From the NCBI GenBank assembly GCA_009694025.1, contig SHVZ01000019.1:1-41993 (forward strand): 41,993 nt of DNA, read 5' to 3'. The translations under genes were made by a program, and so were the position numbers. The stretch is from Alphaproteobacteria bacterium (lineage in GTDB: Bacteria; Pseudomonadota; Alphaproteobacteria; SHVZ01). Positions 30,897 through 39,098 of the stretch are shown here, piece after piece. The notes beneath the pieces are model-generated. The model was not told where the DNA came from, did not search any database, and saw only the letters and a list, made by a program, of their open reading frames with translations. The first letter of the stretch is position 1, and every line of letters begins with the position of its first letter.

Positions 30897-31403
30897 ATGG
30901 ACTTGGAATCCGAATTCTCGCGGCCGGTGCCCATCGACCAGATCGCCGAGCGGGGGCGGATCATGGAGATCACGGCAAGCGAGGCCGAGCGCTTGGCGCT
31001 GGCCCGCCGGGTCGGCCTGGTCAGGCTGGATCGTCTGGCGGCGAAGGTCCGGCTGTCGCGCTCCGGCGTCTTCTACCGGGTCGAGGCCGACTGGGAGGCG
31101 GATGTGGTCCAGACCTGCGTGATCACCCTGGAGCCGTTCGCAAGCCGCTTGGCCGAGCACCTGGTCGAGCGCTATGGCTTGGCCGACCGGGAGGCGACCG
31201 AGCTCGATCTCGACCCGGAGGTCGACACGCCGGAGGCGATCGAGGGGGGCGTGATCGACGTCGGGGAGACGGTCGCCCAGGCGCTCTCGCTGGCGCTCGA
31301 CCCATATCCGCGAAAGCCCGGGGCGACAATCGAAATTCCGGGTGAGGAAGGGGGCGGGGAGGGGCCGTTCGAGGCGCTCTCGAAGCTCAGGCGCGGGTCG
31401 TAA
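30897..31403 (+). CDS. DUF177 (YceD-like) protein
   Basis: A 168-residue protein of the DUF177/YceD family, widely found directly upstream of rpmF and linked to rRNA processing or ribosome assembly. The core is SGVFYRVEADWEADVVQTCVITLEPFASRL. Only one Cys of the usual Cys-x-x-Cys pair is kept, as in other alphaproteobacterial members. The C-terminal half is acidic (ELDLDPEVDTPEAIEGGVIDVGETVAQALSLALDPYPRKPG), ending in a pattern typical of this subgroup. It is probably co-transcribed with the bc1 chaperone gene. Confidence 0.9.
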   Translation: MDLESEFSRPVPIDQIAERGRIMEITASEAERLALARRVGLVRLDRLAAKVRLSRSGVFYRVEADWEADVVQTCVITLEPFASRLAEHLVERYGLADREATELDLDPEVDTPEAIEGGVIDVGETVAQALSLALDPYPRKPGATIEIPGEEGGGEGPFEALSKLRRGS

Positions 31404-31409
31404 AGCCGC

Positions 31410-31438
31410 TTGCCCCAGGGGGGCTTCTTGGCTACATA
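31410..31438 (+). promoter_or_regulatory. Candidate sigma-70-type promoter for rpmF-plsX-fabH
   Basis: TTGCCC (31410-31415) and TACATA (31433-31438), 17 bases apart, lie just after the DUF177 stop and about 97 bases ahead of rpmF. A short inverted repeat (AAGCC 31403-31407 with GGCTT 31422-31426) overlaps the upstream element. Ribosomal protein genes usually have their own promoter, so the position is sensible, but this is motif-based only. Confidence 0.4.
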
Positions 31439-31534
31439 AGCGCCCTCGCCGGCCGTCACGGGCTGATGCGCCCCCGAGCGCGTTTCGGCGCGCCTGCGCC
31501 ACGGTTAGAGCCCGTTTAGCGAAAGTAGGTTGCC

Positions 31535-31714
31535 ATGGCAGTTCCCAAGAAGAAGGTTTCGAAGTCGCGCAGGAACATGCGCCGGGCCCATCACGCGCTG
31601 AAGCCGGTGACGGTGATCGAGTGCTCGAACTGCGGCGAGCAGAAGCTTCCTCACCACGTCTGCAAGGCGTGCGGCCACTATGACGGCCGCGAAGTCGTCG
31701 CCTCAAAGGCCTGA
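31535..31714 (+). CDS. rpmF: 50S ribosomal protein L32
   Basis: Ribosomal large-subunit protein L32, 59 residues. It begins [20 protein letters not shown], the invariant start of bacterial L32. It keeps a complete C4 zinc ribbon, C30/C33 and C43/C46, so it is the zinc-binding paralogue. A GTAGG ribosome site lies ahead of the ATG. It stands between the DUF177 gene and plsX, the conserved order that links ribosome and lipid synthesis. Confidence 0.96.
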   Translation: MAVPKKKVSKSRRNMRRAHHALKPVTVIECSNCGEQKLPHHVCKACGHYDGREVVASKA

Positions 31715-31757
31715 TCCAGAACGGGATCTAGCACCCCGGCCGCCCGAGGGCTGCCCC

Positions 31758-32798
31758 TTGAGCCAGAGGCTCACGCTCGCGTTGGACGCCATGGGCGGGG
31801 ACCAGGCTCCAAACATGGTCATCGACGGGGCGGAGATGGCCCGGATCCGGTTTCCGTCGCTCGACTTCCTGGTCTTCGGCAACGAAGGTCTAATCAAGCC
31901 GCTGCTCGACCGTCACCGCGCCCTCGCCGATCGGACCACGCTGGTTCACACGGACGAGGTCGTGAAGAACGAGGACAAGCCCTCGGTCGCGCTCCGCGCC
32001 GGGCGCAACTCGTCCATGCGGCTCGCCATCGACGCGGTCAAGGAGGGCAAGGCGGCCGGCGTCGTCTCGGCCGGCAACACGGGCGCGCTGATGGCGATGG
32101 CCAAGCTGACGCTCCGCATGCTGCCCGGAATCGACCGGCCGGCGATCGTGTCGTTCTACCCGACTGAGCGCGGCGAAAGCTGCATGCTCGACCTCGGTGC
32201 CAACGTCGAGTGCGACGCCGAGAACCTCGTCCAGTTCGCCATCATGGGCGACATGTTCGCCCGCGCCGTCCTCGGCATCCCGAAGCCCACGATCGGCCTC
32301 CTCAACGTCGGCTCCGAGGAGATGAAGGGCCATGACGAGGTCAAGCGTGCGGGCGTGATCCTGCGGGAAGGCAAGGTCCCGGTCGAGTTCTACGGCTTCA
32401 TCGAGGGCGACGACATCACCGCCGGCACGGTCGACGTGGTGGTGACCGACGGCTTCACCGGCAACGTGGCGCTCAAGACCGCCGAAGGCACCGCCCGCCT
32501 CTACACCAACTTCATCCGGGCGAGCTTCAAGAGCTCGATCCTGGCCAGGCTGGGCTATCTCCTGAGCCGTGGCGCGCTCCGCAAGGTCCGCGAGCGCACC
32601 GACCCTCGCCGCTACAACGGCGCGGTCTTCCTCGGCCTCAACGGTATCGCCGTGAAGAGCCATGGCGGTACCGACGCCATGGGCTTCGCCAATGCCATCG
32701 GTGTCGCCAACGACATGGCCGTCCACGGCTTCCTCGACAAGGTCCGGGCCGAGCTGGCTGAGCTCGCGGCGGTCAACCTCAAGGGCGCGCCGGCATGA
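31758..32798 (+). CDS. plsX: Phosphate acyltransferase PlsX
   Basis: Converts acyl-ACP to acyl-phosphate, the acyl donor for PlsY in phospholipid synthesis; a peripheral membrane enzyme. The recognisable protein begins [21 protein letters not shown] chose the TTG at 31758 (product [13 protein letters not shown] after the start, 346 residues, GAGGG eight bases upstream). The ATG at 31680 would overlap rpmF by 35 bases and add 26 family-foreign residues. Other motifs: [36 protein letters not shown] and [15 protein letters not shown]. It overlaps fabH by four bases. Confidence 0.93.
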   Translation: MSQRLTLALDAMGGDQAPNMVIDGAEMARIRFPSLDFLVFGNEGLIKPLLDRHRALADRTTLVHTDEVVKNEDKPSVALRAGRNSSMRLAIDAVKEGKAAGVVSAGNTGALMAMAKLTLRMLPGIDRPAIVSFYPTERGESCMLDLGANVECDAENLVQFAIMGDMFARAVLGIPKPTIGLLNVGSEEMKGHDEVKRAGVILREGKVPVEFYGFIEGDDITAGTVDVVVTDGFTGNVALKTAEGTARLYTNFIRASFKSSILARLGYLLSRGALRKVRERTDPRRYNGAVFLGLNGIAVKSHGGTDAMGFANAIGVANDMAVHGFLDKVRAELAELAAVNLKGAPA

Positions 32799-33754
32799 CC
32801 CGGCGCTCGGTCATTCTCGGCGCCGGCGCCTATCTGCCGAAGCGGGTGGTGACCAACAATGACCTCGCGGCCCAGATGGACACGACGGACGATTGGATTA
32901 TCCAGAGGACGGGGATCCGCCAGCGCCATGTCGCGGCCGAAGGCGAGTTCACCTCCCATCTGGCGGTCAAGGCCAGCGAGCGGGCGCTGGCCGCGGCCGG
33001 CCTGAAGGCGGCCGACATCGACCTGATCGTGCTCGCGACCACCACCCCCGACGAGACCTTTCCGGCGACCGCGACCCGGGTCCAGGCCTTGCTCGGCCTC
33101 ACCCGCGGGGCGGCGTTCGACGTCCAGGCGGTCTGCGCCGGCTTCGTCTTCGGATTGGCGGTCGCCGATAATTTCATCAAGGTCGGGCAGGCCGAGACCG
33201 CGCTCGTCATCGGTGCCGAGACCTTCACGCGGCTCCTCGACTGGAACGACCGAGGCACGGCGGTCCTGTTCGGCGACGGGGCGGGCGCCGTGGTGCTCAA
33301 GGCCTCCTATGGGGACCGTGGCGTCCTCTCGACCCACCTTCATTCCGACGGCCGTGGCCACGATGCCCTCTATGTCGACGGCGGGCCGTCCTCGACCGGC
33401 CGGGTCGGGCACGTCCGGATGCAGGGCAAAGAGGTCTTCAAGCACGCGGTCTCCAAGCTCGCCCAGGTGATCCAGGAGGCCCTCGACGCCAACGGCATGA
33501 CGGCCGACGACATCGACTGGCTGGTCCCCCACCAGGCCAACCGGCGGATCATCGACGGCATGGCCGACAAGTACCGGCTGCCGAGGGAGAAGGTGGTGGT
33601 GACCGTCGACCGCCATGCCAACACCTCGGCCGCCTCGGTGCCGTTGGCGCTGGCCGAGGCCATGGACGACGGCCGCATCAAGCCCGGCCATCTGGTGGTG
33701 CTCGAGGCGATCGGCGGCGGGCTCGCCTGGGGGGCCGCGCTGGTTCGGATGTAA
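32795..33754 (+). CDS. fabH: Beta-ketoacyl-ACP synthase III
   Basis: Starts fatty acid synthesis by condensing acetyl-CoA with malonyl-ACP. The 319 residues carry the full thiolase-type triad: C114 (AVCAGFVFG), H246 ([10 protein letters not shown]) and N276 ([15 protein letters not shown]). The N-terminus [15 protein letters not shown] and [15 protein letters not shown] are family marks. Its ATG overlaps the plsX stop (ATGA), the normal arrangement. Confidence 0.97.
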   Translation: MTRRSVILGAGAYLPKRVVTNNDLAAQMDTTDDWIIQRTGIRQRHVAAEGEFTSHLAVKASERALAAAGLKAADIDLIVLATTTPDETFPATATRVQALLGLTRGAAFDVQAVCAGFVFGLAVADNFIKVGQAETALVIGAETFTRLLDWNDRGTAVLFGDGAGAVVLKASYGDRGVLSTHLHSDGRGHDALYVDGGPSSTGRVGHVRMQGKEVFKHAVSKLAQVIQEALDANGMTADDIDWLVPHQANRRIIDGMADKYRLPREKVVVTVDRHANTSAASVPLALAEAMDDGRIKPGHLVVLEAIGGGLAWGAALVRM

Positions 33755-33806
33755 ACCGTCCTTCGCGCTCCATCTCGTCTCAAGATCAGCAGCCATCTCC
33801 CTGTCG

Positions 33807-33835
33807 TTGACCGATTTTTTCGGCCAAGCTAAGGT
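33807..33835 (+). promoter_or_regulatory. Candidate sigma-70-type promoter for ihfA
   Basis: TTGACC (33807-33812) and TAAGGT (33830-33835) are spaced by 17 bases, ending 20 bases before the ATG. The -35 matches the alphaproteobacterial preference and a T-run (TTTTTT) lies in the spacer. A GGGAGG ribosome site follows. This is the best-looking promoter motif on the plus strand of the window. Confidence 0.45.
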
Positions 33836-33855
33836 TCTGCCCGAGGGAGGCCGCC

Positions 33856-34179
33856 ATGACCGAGCAGACCATCACCCGCGCGCATTTGAGCGAAGCGGTC
33901 TACCAGGAAGTCGGCTTGTCGCGGAACGAGTCCGCCGCTCTGGTCGAGTCCGTCCTCGACGAGATCGCCGACGCTCTGACGCGCGGCGAGATGGTTAAGA
34001 TCTCCTCCTTCGGCACCTTCTCGGTGCGCCAGAAGGGCCAGCGCGTCGGCCGCAATCCCAAGACCGGGCAGGAGGTTCCCATCCTGCCCCGGCGCGTCCT
34101 CGTCTTCCGCGCCTCCCATGTGCTGAAGGGGCATATCAACGGCGCCCTCGCGGTGCCGTCCTCCGCGGCCTCGGACTAG
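33856..34179 (+). CDS. ihfA: Integration host factor alpha subunit
   Basis: A DNA-bending nucleoid protein that pairs with IhfB. The 107 residues start with [31 protein letters not shown], then the beta-arm [36 protein letters not shown], with the Pro at the arm tip (RNPKTGQ) that intercalates into DNA. The sequence continues to the usual C-terminal helix with a short Ala/Ser tail. It follows fabH by 101 bp and precedes a MerR-type gene, as in most alphaproteobacteria. Confidence 0.95.
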   Translation: MTEQTITRAHLSEAVYQEVGLSRNESAALVESVLDEIADALTRGEMVKISSFGTFSVRQKGQRVGRNPKTGQEVPILPRRVLVFRASHVLKGHINGALAVPSSAASD

Positions 34180-34207
34180 GGCCGGGCAAGAGGGCGAGGA
34201 CTAGGGC

Positions 34208-34672
34208 ATGACCGGCGAGGTCGAGGTTGCGGCGGGGCGGCGGCATGCCAAGTCCGCCAGCGCCTTCCGCACCATCAGCGAGGTGGCCGAGGATCTGGAC
34301 GTGCCCTCGCACGTGCTCAGGTTCTGGGAGACCAAGTTCAGCCAGATCCGGCCGCTGAAGCGTGGCGGCGGCCGGCGCTACTACCGGCCCGAAGACGTGG
34401 AGCTGCTGCGCCGGATCCGCCAGCTCCTCTATCGGGACGGCTACACCATCAAGGGCGTGCAGCGGCTGCTCCGCGACCGGTCGTCGGACGGGGCGGGCGA
34501 GGTCGAGCCGCCCGCTTCCCCAGAGACGCCGCCCCCGCCGCCTCCCGTCCGCGCCCAGCTGCCCCAGGCGGCGCCGGTCCCCAAGGCGATGCCGCCTCGG
34601 GATCTGGCGGCCGTCGCCGACGAGCTGGCCGAGCTCAAGCGCCTGCTGATGCGGGCCCGCAGCCGCGGGTGA
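34208..34672 (+). CDS. MerR family transcriptional regulator
   Basis: A 154-residue regulator with an N-terminal winged helix-turn-helix of the MerR type: [69 protein letters not shown]. This is the well-kept alphaproteobacterial MerR found next to ihfA. The C-terminal half is Pro/Ala-rich and low in complexity ([17 protein letters not shown]), without the effector-binding cysteines of metal sensors. It ends in a short helix, [14 protein letters not shown]. The signal it senses is unknown. Confidence 0.93.
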   Translation: MTGEVEVAAGRRHAKSASAFRTISEVAEDLDVPSHVLRFWETKFSQIRPLKRGGGRRYYRPEDVELLRRIRQLLYRDGYTIKGVQRLLRDRSSDGAGEVEPPASPETPPPPPPVRAQLPQAAPVPKAMPPRDLAAVADELAELKRLLMRARSRG

Positions 34673-34755
34673 GGCCGCACGCCGTCTCGGCAACCGCCGC
34701 GACCGGCTCGGTGTTTGTCCCGGCGTAGCCACCCCCACGGCCCCGGGAGCTTGCG

Positions 34756-34878
34756 ATGGCTTCAGGTCTTCGACGATCGCTGACCCTGCCGGATCTCGTC
34801 GTCTACGGCATCGGCCATCTTTACCGCCGCTGCGAGGGTTTCTGCGGCACGAGGATCCATGGGAGGCTCCTGGGTTGA
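34756..34878 (+). pseudogene. Possible remnant of an APC-type amino acid permease N-terminus
   Basis: A 40-codon frame from the ATG at 34756 begins MASGLRRSLTLPDLVVYGIG, which looks like the first cytoplasmic segment and helix entry of APC-superfamily amino acid permeases. After about 20 residues the match stops abruptly, the sequence turns into Arg/Cys-rich text, and a TGA follows at 34876-34878. If the resemblance is real, this is the 5' end of a lost permease gene. The match is short, so the call is tentative. Confidence 0.3.
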
Positions 34879-34909
34879 AGATCGGCGGGCGGGGGGGTAG
34901 GTTTTGGAG

Positions 34910-35107
34910 ATGAGAAAGGCCCTCCCCTGGCTGATCGGCGGCTTCTATTTCTGGGCGGCCGAGCCCGCGATCGTCTTCACCCTGCTCGGCTACTGCATCC
35001 TGCTGGCGGCCGGCCCGTTCATCTTCGAGGCTCTCGGCTATCATCGGGCGACGCCGGAGCCGGGTGGCGACCGAACGCCTCACGGAGCGCCTGAACCATC
35101 GGCGTGA
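34910..35107 (+). CDS. Small hydrophobic protein, unknown
   Basis: I do not recognise this 65-residue product. From the ATG at 34910 (a TTG two codons earlier is an alternative) it encodes MRK, then one or two hydrophobic segments (LIGGFYFWAAEPAIVFTLLG and YCILLAAGPFIFEALGY), then a polar Pro-rich tail. Third codon positions are nearly all G or C through residue 42, like true genes here, and then become mixed where the minus-strand frame overlaps. It could be a small membrane protein or the end of a lost larger one. Confidence 0.35.
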   Translation: MRKALPWLIGGFYFWAAEPAIVFTLLGYCILLAAGPFIFEALGYHRATPEPGGDRTPHGAPEPSA

Positions 35108-35195
35108 GCGTCGAGTCGCGCTGGGCGATCTGATCGAGCTTGGCGACGTGCGAGGCGAATGCCGGCGTCCCCATCGCCTGCTGGGCGCCGACCAT
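35019..35195 (-). CDS. Short unknown frame, possibly the 3' end of a lost gene
   Basis: From the ATG at 35195 this frame gives 58 residues, with AQQAMGTPAFASHVAKLDQI then AQRDSTLTPMVQALREAFG, a helical, gene-like sequence with strong G/C in third positions, and then an Arg/Pro tail. The frame stays open upstream of the ATG towards the dehydratase stop, without a clear start. It may be a small protein or a fragment. I do not recognise a family. Confidence 0.3.
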   Translation of the reverse strand: MVGAQQAMGTPAFASHVAKLDQIAQRDSTLTPMVQALREAFGRHPAPASPDDSREPRR

Positions 35196-35263
35196 CCATC
35201 TGGTCCGGACGAACCGAAAGCGGTGCCGGTCTGGGCCGCCGCCGCCTCCTGAACGGCATCCGT

Positions 35264-36232
35264 CTACCCCGGCTGCGCGCCTTCGCCGAGCGCGCGGCCG
35301 ATCAGGGCCGCATCGGCGTTGCCGCCGGAGAGCACGACCGCGACCCGCTTGCCCCGGCTCCGCTCCCGCTCCTTGAGGAGTGCGGCAAGCGCCGCGGCGC
35401 CGGCGCCCTCGGCCAGGTTGTGAGTGTCGGAGAGCAGGACCCGGATCGCCGCCAGCATCTCCTCGTCGGTGACCGCGACGATCCGCTCGAGGCCGCGCTT
35501 CAGCCAGGCGAAGGCCTCCGGGTGGGGCGTGGCGATCTCGATGCCTTCGGCCACCGGTGTCCGCCCCGGCTTGCTGATCACATGCCCGGCGGCGAAGGAA
35601 AGCTCGTAGGCGTTGGCGCTGGCGGCGACGACGCCAACGATGCGGGTCTTGAGGCCGAGCGCGTCGCGGGCGGCGATCACGCCGCAGGCGCCGGATCCGA
35701 GGCCGACCGGCACATAGACCGTGTCGAGATCCGGGACACCGCGCAGCAGCTCCAGGCCATACGAGGCCACGCCCAGCACGAGGTCGGGGTGCCAGGGTGG
35801 CACGAAGTGGAGCCCGCTGTTGGCGCCCATGCGCTGGGCGAGCGCGATCTTCTCCTCGGTTGTGTCACCCTGGTCGACCAGCTCGGCACCGAGCGCCGCC
35901 ATCGAGGCGCGCTTCTCTGGATTGGAGGTCGAGCCGATCACGATCATGACCCGGAGCCCCATGCGTCGCCCGGAGTAGGCGAGGCTCTGGCCGTGGTTGC
36001 CGCTGCTGGCGCTGACCACGCCCGGCGTCTCCGGCTCGCGTTGCTTGAGCCGGCTCAGATAGGTGACGCCGCCGCGGCATTTGAAGGCGCCGAGCGGCGT
36101 GTGGTTCTCGTGCTTGACCCAGACATCGGCGCCGACGCGCTCGGAAAGGAGCGCCCAACGGTGCTGCGGGGTGGCCGGGATGACAGCGTTGACCTCGGCG
36201 GCGGCGGCGTCGAGCTCGGCAAGGGAGAACAT
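35264..36232 (-). CDS. Threonine/serine dehydratase (PLP-dependent)
   Basis: A cytoplasmic fold-type II PLP enzyme, expected to deaminate threonine to 2-oxobutyrate or serine to pyruvate. The 322 residues contain HTPLGAFKCRGGVTYL with the Schiff-base lysine, SASSGNHGQSLAYSGR (substrate carboxylate loop), and VPVGLGSGACGV as the phosphate-binding loop; the loop reads GLGSG instead of the common GGGG. VVLSGGNADAALIG ends the domain. There is no C-terminal ACT domain, so it is the catabolic, non-feedback-inhibited form. It lies 19 bp after the second importer's ATPase and is probably the last gene of that operon. The substrate could also be another beta-hydroxy amino acid. Confidence 0.88.
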   Translation of the reverse strand: MFSLAELDAAAAEVNAVIPATPQHRWALLSERVGADVWVKHENHTPLGAFKCRGGVTYLSRLKQREPETPGVVSASSGNHGQSLAYSGRRMGLRVMIVIGSTSNPEKRASMAALGAELVDQGDTTEEKIALAQRMGANSGLHFVPPWHPDLVLGVASYGLELLRGVPDLDTVYVPVGLGSGACGVIAARDALGLKTRIVGVVAASANAYELSFAAGHVISKPGRTPVAEGIEIATPHPEAFAWLKRGLERIVAVTDEEMLAAIRVLLSDTHNLAEGAGAAALAALLKERERSRGKRVAVVLSGGNADAALIGRALGEGAQPG

Positions 36233-36251
36233 GGGTCCTCTAATCTCCTGG

Positions 36252-37223
36252 CTAGGTACCGACCATCTCGGTCGACGGGCGGACGAGGCTGCCGGCGTGA
36301 TGGCAGGCGACCTGGTGGCCGGCCCCGTGCATCTCCAGGGCCGGATCGCGCTCGGCGCAGATCGAGGTGGCGATTGGACAGCGGGGATGAAAGCTGCAGC
36401 CGCGGGGCAGGTCCTGCGGACTCGAGATGTCGCCGCCGATCGGCGCTGCCTGACGTCGCCGGGATGGATCGGGGATCGCTGCGATCAGGGCCCGGGTATA
36501 TGGGTGGAGCGGCCGCGCCCACAGGTCGGCGCCGGTCGCGCTTTCCACGATCCGTCCGAGATACATGACCAGCACCCGGTCGGCGAAGTACCTAATGACC
36601 GAGAGGTCGTGCGAGATGAACAGATACGAGAGGTCGTAGTCCCGCTTCATCTCGACCAGCAGATTCAGGATCTGGGCCTGGATCGACAGGTCTAGCGCCG
36701 ACACAGGCTCATCGCAGATGACGAGGTCCGGCCCGAGGATCAGCGCGCGGGCGATACCGATGCGCTGGCGCTGGCCGCCGGAGAACTCGTGCGGGTAAAG
36801 GGAAAGGGCGGAGAGGGGCAGCCCGACCCGCTCGATGATCGCGCGCACGCGCCGGCGGCGCTCGGCACGGTCGCCGATGCCGTGGACGTAGAGGGGCGCG
36901 GTGAGGATCGTCTCGATAGTGTGCCGGGGGTTCAGCGAGCTGAACGGATCCTGGAAGATCATCTGCGCCCGTCGCCGGAACGGCCCGAGTGAGTCGGCCG
37001 GGAGGCGGGCGATGTCCTCGCCGTCGAAGACGATCTCGCCGGAGGTCGGCGGGACCAGGCGCAGCACGGTCTTGCCGAGCGTCGACTTGCCGCAACCGGA
37101 TTCCCCGACCAAGCCGACGCTCTCGCCCTTGGCGACGGTCAGCGACACCCCGTCGACGGCGCGGAGCGCGCCCTGAGGCGTCGGGAAGTGGGTATGGAGG
37201 TCAGAGACCGACAGCAGCGACAT
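36252..37223 (-). CDS. ABC transporter ATP-binding protein, DppF/OppF type (second importer)
   Basis: ATPase of the second peptide-type importer, 323 residues from the ATG at 37223. The open frame continues upstream to 37427 but that part overlaps the partner ATPase and is not homologous. Motifs: Walker [10 protein letters not shown], the Q-loop in IFQDPFSSLNPRHTI, the signature [14 protein letters not shown], Walker B LVICDEPVSALD and the H-loop in FISHDLSVIRYF. The C-terminal extension has the spaced cysteines GCSFHPRCPIATSIC. It overlaps the preceding ATPase gene by 23 bp. Confidence 0.93.
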   Translation of the reverse strand: MSLLSVSDLHTHFPTPQGALRAVDGVSLTVAKGESVGLVGESGCGKSTLGKTVLRLVPPTSGEIVFDGEDIARLPADSLGPFRRRAQMIFQDPFSSLNPRHTIETILTAPLYVHGIGDRAERRRRVRAIIERVGLPLSALSLYPHEFSGGQRQRIGIARALILGPDLVICDEPVSALDLSIQAQILNLLVEMKRDYDLSYLFISHDLSVIRYFADRVLVMYLGRIVESATGADLWARPLHPYTRALIAAIPDPSRRRQAAPIGGDISSPQDLPRGCSFHPRCPIATSICAERDPALEMHGAGHQVACHHAGSLVRPSTEMVGT

Positions 37224-38205
37224 CCGCCAGCTCCGACGCCGTGGTGACCGGACAGGCGACCAGCCGGCCGGGACGGACTGCCGCGAGCGGCGGCGGGCGT
37301 ATGCGGCAGGACGGCTGCGCCAGGGGGCAACGTGGAGCGAAGGGGCAGCCGGGCTGGCCCCGGGCCGAGGCGATGCTGCCGGGAATCTCGCGCAAGGGAC
37401 CGGCGCTGTAGTGGAGGCTGGCGTCAAGCCTGGGCGAGGCGGCCAGCAGGCCGCGGGTATAGGGGTGCAGCGGGTCGTCCAGCACCCTGGTCGCGTCCGC
37501 CTGCTCGACCCGCCGGCCGGCGTACATGACGACGACCCGGTCGGCCCATTGGCCGACGATGCCGAGGTCGTGGGTAATCAGCAGCAGCGCCATGCCGAGG
37601 TCGCGGCGGAGCCGGTCCAGGAGGTCGAGCACCTGCGCTTGGATGGTCACGTCGAGGGCGGTGGTCGGCTCGTCGGCGATGAGCAGGCGCGGCCGGCAGG
37701 CGACGGCCATTGCGATCATGACGCGCTGGCGCATGCCGCCGGAGAGACGATGGGGGAAGTCGTCGACCCGGCGGTGGGGATCGGCGACGCGGACCAGATC
37801 CAGGAGCTCGATCGTCCGCGCGCGGGCCGCCGGCGCCGACATCCCCTCGTGCAGGCGCAGCACCTCGGCAATCTGCCGGCCGACGGTCAGCACCGGGTTG
37901 AGCGAGGTCATCGGCTCCTGGAAGATCATCGCGATCTCGCGGCCGCGCACGCGGCGCATTTCCGGCTCCGGCAGGGCCCGGAGATCGCGCCCTTTCAGGC
38001 GGATCGCCCCGGCGACGATCTTTGCGGCTGGCGGGAGCAACCGCATCACCGCCAGCGCGGTCAACGACTTGCCGGACCCGCTCTCGCCGACCACCGCGAG
38101 CGTCTCGCCCTCGGCGACGGTGAAGCCGAAGTCGATCACCGGCGTTCCCGTCGGGAAGGCGATGGTGAGGTCGGCGACGTCGAGCAGGGGCGCGGCCGTC
38201 GTCAT
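37201..38205 (-). CDS. ABC transporter ATP-binding protein, DppD/OppD type (second importer)
   Basis: Partner ATPase, 334 residues from the ATG at 38205, which overlaps the stop of the upstream permease by four bases; codons further upstream to 38316 are shadow. Motifs: Walker A GESGSGKS, the Q-loop in IFQEPMTSLNPVLTV, the signature [14 protein letters not shown], Walker [13 protein letters not shown] and the H-loop in LITHDLGIVGQWADRV. The C-terminal oligopeptide extension has QPGCPFAPRCPLAQPSC. The 23-bp overlap with the following ATPase indicates coupled translation. Confidence 0.93.
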   Translation of the reverse strand: MTTAAPLLDVADLTIAFPTGTPVIDFGFTVAEGETLAVVGESGSGKSLTALAVMRLLPPAAKIVAGAIRLKGRDLRALPEPEMRRVRGREIAMIFQEPMTSLNPVLTVGRQIAEVLRLHEGMSAPAARARTIELLDLVRVADPHRRVDDFPHRLSGGMRQRVMIAMAVACRPRLLIADEPTTALDVTIQAQVLDLLDRLRRDLGMALLLITHDLGIVGQWADRVVVMYAGRRVEQADATRVLDDPLHPYTRGLLAASPRLDASLHYSAGPLREIPGSIASARGQPGCPFAPRCPLAQPSCRIRPPPLAAVRPGRLVACPVTTASELADVAAVGL

Positions 38206-39098
38206 GGCTCGGAGGAGAGTCGGGGGTTGAGCGCATCGTTGAGCGCGTCGCCGATCAGGTTGAGCGCGAGCACGGTCAGCACGATGGCAATGCCGGGGAT
38301 GAAGGTCAGGTACCACGCTGTTCGCAACATCTCGCGGCCGGCGCCGATCATGCTGCCCCAGCTGATGCGGTTGGGATCGCCGAGCCCCATGAACGACAGC
38401 GCCGATTCCATCAGGATCGCCGAGGCGACGATCACCGAGGAGGTGACGATGATCGGCGGCAGCGCGTTCGGCAGGATCTCGATGAAGATGATGCGGGCGT
38501 GGCCGTAGCCGAGGCCGCGGGCGGCGGTCACGAAGTCCTTCTCCCGGAGCGAGCGGAACTCGGCGCGGACCAGTCGCGCGATCGTCGGCCAGGTGACAAG
38601 CGCAATCGCGACGGTGATGCTCTCGACCCGCGGCTCGGCGATCGCGACCAGCACCACCAGCATGAGGAAGCTGGGCGTGGTCTGGAAGATCTCGATCAGG
38701 CGAACCAGCGCGTCATCGATCCAGCCGCCGAAGTAGCCGGCGGTCGCGCCGACGACGATGCCGATGGTGACCCCCAGCGCCATGGCGGCGATGCCGATGA
38801 GGAGCGAGATGCGCGCCCCCCAGACCAGTCCCGCCGCCACGTCTCGTCCCAAGCTGTCGCTGCCGAGCGGGAAGGTCGGGTTTTGGCCCGGCCACAGGAA
38901 CGGGCGGGCGACCATCGAGAGCGGGTCCTCCGGGTAGATCAGCGGCGCGGCGACGGCGGTCACCGCGACCATGATAAGGAACAGCGTCGCCAGGACGGCG
39001 GCGGGATTGCGCAGGAACGCCCGCACGGCCCGCCATGACCCGAGCGGCGGAGCGGCCACGGCGATGTCGGGAGTGTGCCCGGACGTCGCGGCGGTCAT
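38202..39098 (-). CDS. ABC transporter permease, DppC/OppC type (second importer)
   Basis: Inner-membrane subunit, 298 residues. After an N-terminal cytoplasmic stretch and first helix (AVLATLFLIMVAVTAVAAPL) comes the family signature LGSDSLGRDVAAGLVWGARIS. The EAA loop is DFVTAARGLGYGHARIIFIE, and the C-terminus LIGDALNDALNPRL is diagnostic. The start overlaps the stop of the DppB-type gene by one base. Confidence 0.93.
   Translation of the reverse strand: MTAATSGHTPDIAVAAPPLGSWRAVRAFLRNPAAVLATLFLIMVAVTAVAAPLIYPEDPLSMVARPFLWPGQNPTFPLGSDSLGRDVAAGLVWGARISLLIGIAAMALGVTIGIVVGATAGYFGGWIDDALVRLIEIFQTTPSFLMLVVLVAIAEPRVESITVAIALVTWPTIARLVRAEFRSLREKDFVTAARGLGYGHARIIFIEILPNALPPIIVTSSVIVASAILMESALSFMGLGDPNRISWGSMIGAGREMLRTAWYLTFIPGIAIVLTVLALNLIGDALNDALNPRLSSEP

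Larger units (their letters stand above)
34673..35263. other. Eroded stretch between merR and the dehydratase gene
   Basis: This 591-bp stretch holds no full-size gene. I see three pieces: a short frame at 34756 that looks like the start of an amino acid permease; a small plus-strand membrane-protein frame at 34910-35107; and a minus-strand frame at 35019-35195 whose first 45 codons have mostly G or C in third position. The plus and minus frames overlap only at their tails, so both could be real or both could be remains of larger genes. No tRNA is present, although some relatives carry one after merR. Confidence 0.5.

Noticed and set aside
34673-34760. A tRNA gene after merR, as found in some relatives.
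   Set aside because: No cloverleaf, T-loop GTTCGAATC-type pattern or CCA-compatible acceptor stem could be found in this stretch.
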